Of a DNA stretch of 53,228 nt, positions 51,089-53,228 are shown piece by piece. The notes below the pieces were generated by a model that saw only the letters and a program-made list of their open reading frames with translations, did no database searches and was not told the origin of the DNA. The stretch's first letter is position 1. Each line of letters begins with the position of its first letter. The stretch comes from Isotricha intestinalis (lineage: Eukaryota; Ciliophora; Litostomatea; Vestibuliferida; Isotrichidae), in contig JAJJLU010003557.1 in assembly GCA_023807065.1 (NCBI GenBank), positions 1 through 53,228 of the forward strand, read 5' to 3'. A program made the translations under genes and the position numbers.

Positions 51089-52405
51089 ATGGAAGTTAAT
51101 GATAATGACATAAATGATTTGAGTAATTTACATTGTCCAGAATGTCCATTTCAACCATTTTTTGGAATAAAAAGCCTTAATGGAGATATTATATTACAAT
51201 ATAAATGTAATTTAGGGCATTCAGGAGAAAAACCAATAATAAATTTTGGTGATAATGAATTTAAAAATTATAGGAATATTAAATGTTTATATTGTAATTC
51301 ATTAAATGATAATATGAATTATTGTATAGAATGTAAAAATAATATATGTTCTCAAATTGAATGTTTATCGGAACACCAAAAGTTATTTCATCAAAAAATA
51401 TTTAAAATAAATGATAATAATAATCTTTGTCCTTTTCATCTCAATTTTATCGAATTTTATTGTGAAACATGTAATTTAAGTTTATGCCAAGATTGCCCTA
51501 ATTTTCATATTAATCATACTTTAAAACATATTTCTGAAATTAAATTTGAAAAGTTTAAAATGTTTGAAGAAAAATTTATTGAAATGGAAAAAAAATTAAA
51601 TGAAATAATAAAAAATTTCGATAGTTACTTAAATGACCTTCAAAACAAATATAATAAATTTAAAAATAGATATCTTAGTGAGAAAAAATTTATAAAAAGT
51701 ATAATCAAAACATATAAAAAAAATAGTTCAAATGTTGAAATAATTCAAAATATAGCAAACATACATTTAAATAAAATAGTTATACCTAATAATTTAAATA
51801 TAAATGATTTTTTGAATGAAAATATAGATTTCTCAATGATAAAACCATTTGAATTAAAAAAAAATAATAATACTCCTTTAGATAAAGATATAAATTTAAA
51901 AAAAGGAATATTAAAATTTGATAATGGAACTTATGAAGGAGAAATAGAAAATCTTTCAAGAAATGGGAAAGGAACTTTTTCATATAATACAGGAGAAAAA
52001 TATATTGGAGATTGGATATTTGGTAAAAAAGAAGGAAAAGGTGAAATAATATATTCAAATGGAGATAAATTTGAAGGTTTTTTTTCTGATGATAAAATTG
52101 AAGGAACAGGCCGTTATTATTATAAAAATGGAAAAGTTTACATAGGAGAATTTAACAATAATAAAATTGAAGGAAAAGGAAAATTAATTTATATAAATGG
52201 TGATATATATGAAGGTGATTTTAAAAATGGGAAAAAAAGTGGTTTTGGAAAATATATATTTTATAAAAGTAATGATATATTTGAAGGTAAATGGGATAAT
52301 GATAAAAGAAATGGAGAAGGGAAATTTATTTATTCTAATGGATTTGTTTTTAAAGGTTTTTGGGAAAATGATATAATGAAAAACAATAGTTCTGTTAATA
52401 ATTAA
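51089..52405 (+). CDS. B-box zinc finger, coiled-coil and MORN-repeat protein
   Basis: 438 residues. Residues ~15-100 hold Cys pairs (CPEC, CLYC, CIEC) suggesting a degenerate zinc-binding segment. A B-box follows at ~114-150: CPFH, then CETC, CQDC and paired His (HINHTLKH), with the coordinating set intact. Then a coiled coil (about 155-225), as in TRIM-type proteins, and from ~285 six full MORN units plus a partial seventh (GTYEGEIENLSRNGKGTFSY, GDKFEGFFSDDKIEGTGRYY, GDIYEGDFKNGKKSGFGKYI). There is no RING, so ubiquitin ligase activity is not implied. The architecture suits a cortical or ciliary scaffold. The first ATG follows TATAAAAA. Confidence 0.92.
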   Translation: MEVNDNDINDLSNLHCPECPFQPFFGIKSLNGDIILQYKCNLGHSGEKPIINFGDNEFKNYRNIKCLYCNSLNDNMNYCIECKNNICSQIECLSEHQKLFHQKIFKINDNNNLCPFHLNFIEFYCETCNLSLCQDCPNFHINHTLKHISEIKFEKFKMFEEKFIEMEKKLNEIIKNFDSYLNDLQNKYNKFKNRYLSEKKFIKSIIKTYKKNSSNVEIIQNIANIHLNKIVIPNNLNINDFLNENIDFSMIKPFELKKNNNTPLDKDINLKKGILKFDNGTYEGEIENLSRNGKGTFSYNTGEKYIGDWIFGKKEGKGEIIYSNGDKFEGFFSDDKIEGTGRYYYKNGKVYIGEFNNNKIEGKGKLIYINGDIYEGDFKNGKKSGFGKYIFYKSNDIFEGKWDNDKRNGEGKFIYSNGFVFKGFWENDIMKNNSSVNN

Positions 52406-52503
52406 TGAAAATCCATTTAAATATATTTATTTTTAACAAATAATTTAATAAATAAAAAAAATAATCATTAATTATTTTTTAATGTATTCTTTATAAAAAG
52501 CTA

Positions 52504-53031
52504 ATGGAATCTTTTCCTTTTAAAATTAAATTAAAATATTTGGAAAATGAAAATATTGTAATCGAACCTCCAAATAGTTTTTTTCATTTAAATGAAATAA
52601 TAAAAGAAAAATTAAATATAGAAAACTCATTTATATATTATAATCCTGAAGAAAAAGGGAGAAAAAGAATAGAAAATGAAAATGATTATTTTCAATATAT
52701 TGATTTTTGTAATAATTACTTAAATAAATATAATTTAACAGAATATGATTTTTATTTAATTGTTTCTGATGAAGAAATTTTATCTGAAAATGATGAAGAA
52801 GAAAAAGAAAATGAAGAAGATTCTGAAAATGAAAATGAAGACTCTAATAAAAGAAAAAAACATAATAAAGGATTTAAAGAACAAAAAAGAATTTATTATA
52901 TTAAAGAAAAAAAAGATATGCAAAGAGAAGAACAAGAAAGAGAAAAAGAAGAAGAAGAAAAAGAAAAAAAAAAAAAAGAAAAAGAAGAAAAAGAAAAAGA
53001 AAAAGAATCAAAAAAAAAAAAAAAGAAATAA
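52504..53031 (+). CDS. PB1-like domain protein with Glu/Lys-rich tail
   Basis: 175 residues. The first ~90 have PB1-like organisation: basic strand FPFKIKLKYLENENIVIE, helix FHLNEIIKEKLNIENSFIYY, then the acidic ENENDYFQYIDF in the place of the OPCA/acidic motif. PB1 domains mediate head-to-tail protein pairing. The rest is an acidic stretch (NDEEEKENEEDSENENED) and then an almost pure Lys/Glu/Arg helix ending in a Lys run, which reads at DNA level as AAA/GAA codons. That tail makes the exact stop sensitive to sequencing error. PB1 assignment is by pattern only. Confidence 0.65.
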   Translation: MESFPFKIKLKYLENENIVIEPPNSFFHLNEIIKEKLNIENSFIYYNPEEKGRKRIENENDYFQYIDFCNNYLNKYNLTEYDFYLIVSDEEILSENDEEEKENEEDSENENEDSNKRKKHNKGFKEQKRIYYIKEKKDMQREEQEREKEEEEKEKKKKEKEEKEKEKESKKKKKK

Positions 53032-53135
53032 CTTGTATATAATTTAATTATAAAGATTTTTTAAATATTAATTTTAAGAATTAAAGGGTTGGTTAAGTTA
53101 TTTAAAAACATAAATTTTAAATTTTTTTTATTTTT

Positions 53136-53228
53136 TTAAAATCCTAAAGTTTGGATAAAATATGTGCCATTCATATCTTTAACATTATTAGTATTAAAAT
53201 TATTAAATTTAGATAAATCTAAAGAAGT
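53136..53228 (-). CDS. DUF285/BspA-like repeat protein, 3' end only
   Basis: On the minus strand the frame is open from the window edge (53228) to TAA at 53138-53136 and reads TSLDLSKFNNFNTNNV then KDMNGTYFIQTLGF. The order L-D-L-S-x-F-x-T-x-N-V-x-D-M is the core of the DUF285 (BspA-like, PARCEL-associated) leucine-rich repeat, common in bacterial surface proteins and in a few anaerobic protists. Only the last ~30 residues are visible. If confirmed it is a likely surface or lateral-transfer-associated protein. Confidence 0.55.
   Translation of the reverse strand, partial: TSLDLSKFNNFNTNNVKDMNGTYFIQTLGF

Noticed and set aside
1..53228. TAA/TAG read as Gln throughout
   Set aside because: Intact conserved genes (TM9SF, DHHC, SRPK, TBCA) end at TAA at the expected length and contain no in-frame TAA or TAG, so the standard code applies.
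1..53228. tRNA, rRNA, CRISPR, telomere repeat or transposon
   Set aside because: No GC-rich cloverleaf, rRNA-like block, regularly spaced repeats, G4T4-type telomere repeat or transposase motif was seen on either strand by eye.

Overview
The window is nuclear DNA from a very AT-rich, gene-dense protist. Genes lie on both strands, mostly 40-600 bp apart, and start codons usually follow a run of A. All 32 complete genes read in the standard genetic code: nearly all end in TAA (one in TAG, one in TGA) and Gln is CAA/CAG. Six introns can be placed from reading frame alone. They are GT-AG and only 22-41 nt long (22, 27, 29, 29, 29, 41). Tiny introns, Asn/Lys-rich low-complexity proteins, MORN and B-box/MORN proteins, an arginine-kinase-like protein, a Tctex1 dynein light chain and a tubulin chaperone best fit a ciliate macronuclear genome that keeps the standard code (for example the litostome or rumen ciliate group). 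That assignment is inference; another AT-rich flagellate is not excluded.

Layout. 1-3.3 kb: 5' end of an Hsp70-like gene running off the left edge (-), a large coiled-coil gene (-) and a small divergent ORF (+). 3.7-5.1 kb: a decayed gene region. 5.2-13.4 kb: a TM9SF membrane protein, three genes of unknown function, and a short acylated-N-terminus protein divergent from a coiled-coil/LRR protein. 16-20 kb: a run of small cytoskeleton-like genes, two of them needing introns, then a Tctex1 light chain with a 29-nt intron. 20.7-24.4 kb: an SRPK-type kinase divergent from an ABHD17-like hydrolase. 24.9-34.5 kb: a USP-fold deubiquitinase-like protein with an Asn minisatellite, coiled-coil proteins, a beta-propeller protein and a Mediator MED10-like subunit. 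34.6-39.7 kb: a dually acylated MORN protein and a 997-aa Asn-rich protein. 39.9-45.1 kb: TBCA, a TPR protein, an EF-hand/C2/membrane protein and a four-exon ankyrin-DHHC palmitoyltransferase. 45.7-48.0 kb: a tandem phosphagen-kinase-like protein. 48.9-53.0 kb: a Ser/Thr kinase, a B-box/MORN protein and a PB1-like protein. The right edge cuts a DUF285/BspA-like repeat gene (-).

Theme. Several genes suit a ciliated cell with an elaborate cortex: dynein light chain, TBCA, MORN proteins, coiled-coil proteins and a DPY-30/RII-like domain on the phosphagen-kinase-like protein. Lipid anchoring recurs too: two N-myristoyl/palmitoyl N-termini (MGNACC, MGQAVGCIC), a DHHC S-acyltransferase, and an ABHD17-like hydrolase whose relatives remove palmitate. 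I see no operons, tRNA, rRNA, CRISPR array or recognisable transposon. The most unusual item is the phosphagen-kinase-like protein: two kinase folds in tandem, both apparently catalytically dead, behind a docking-like N-terminus.
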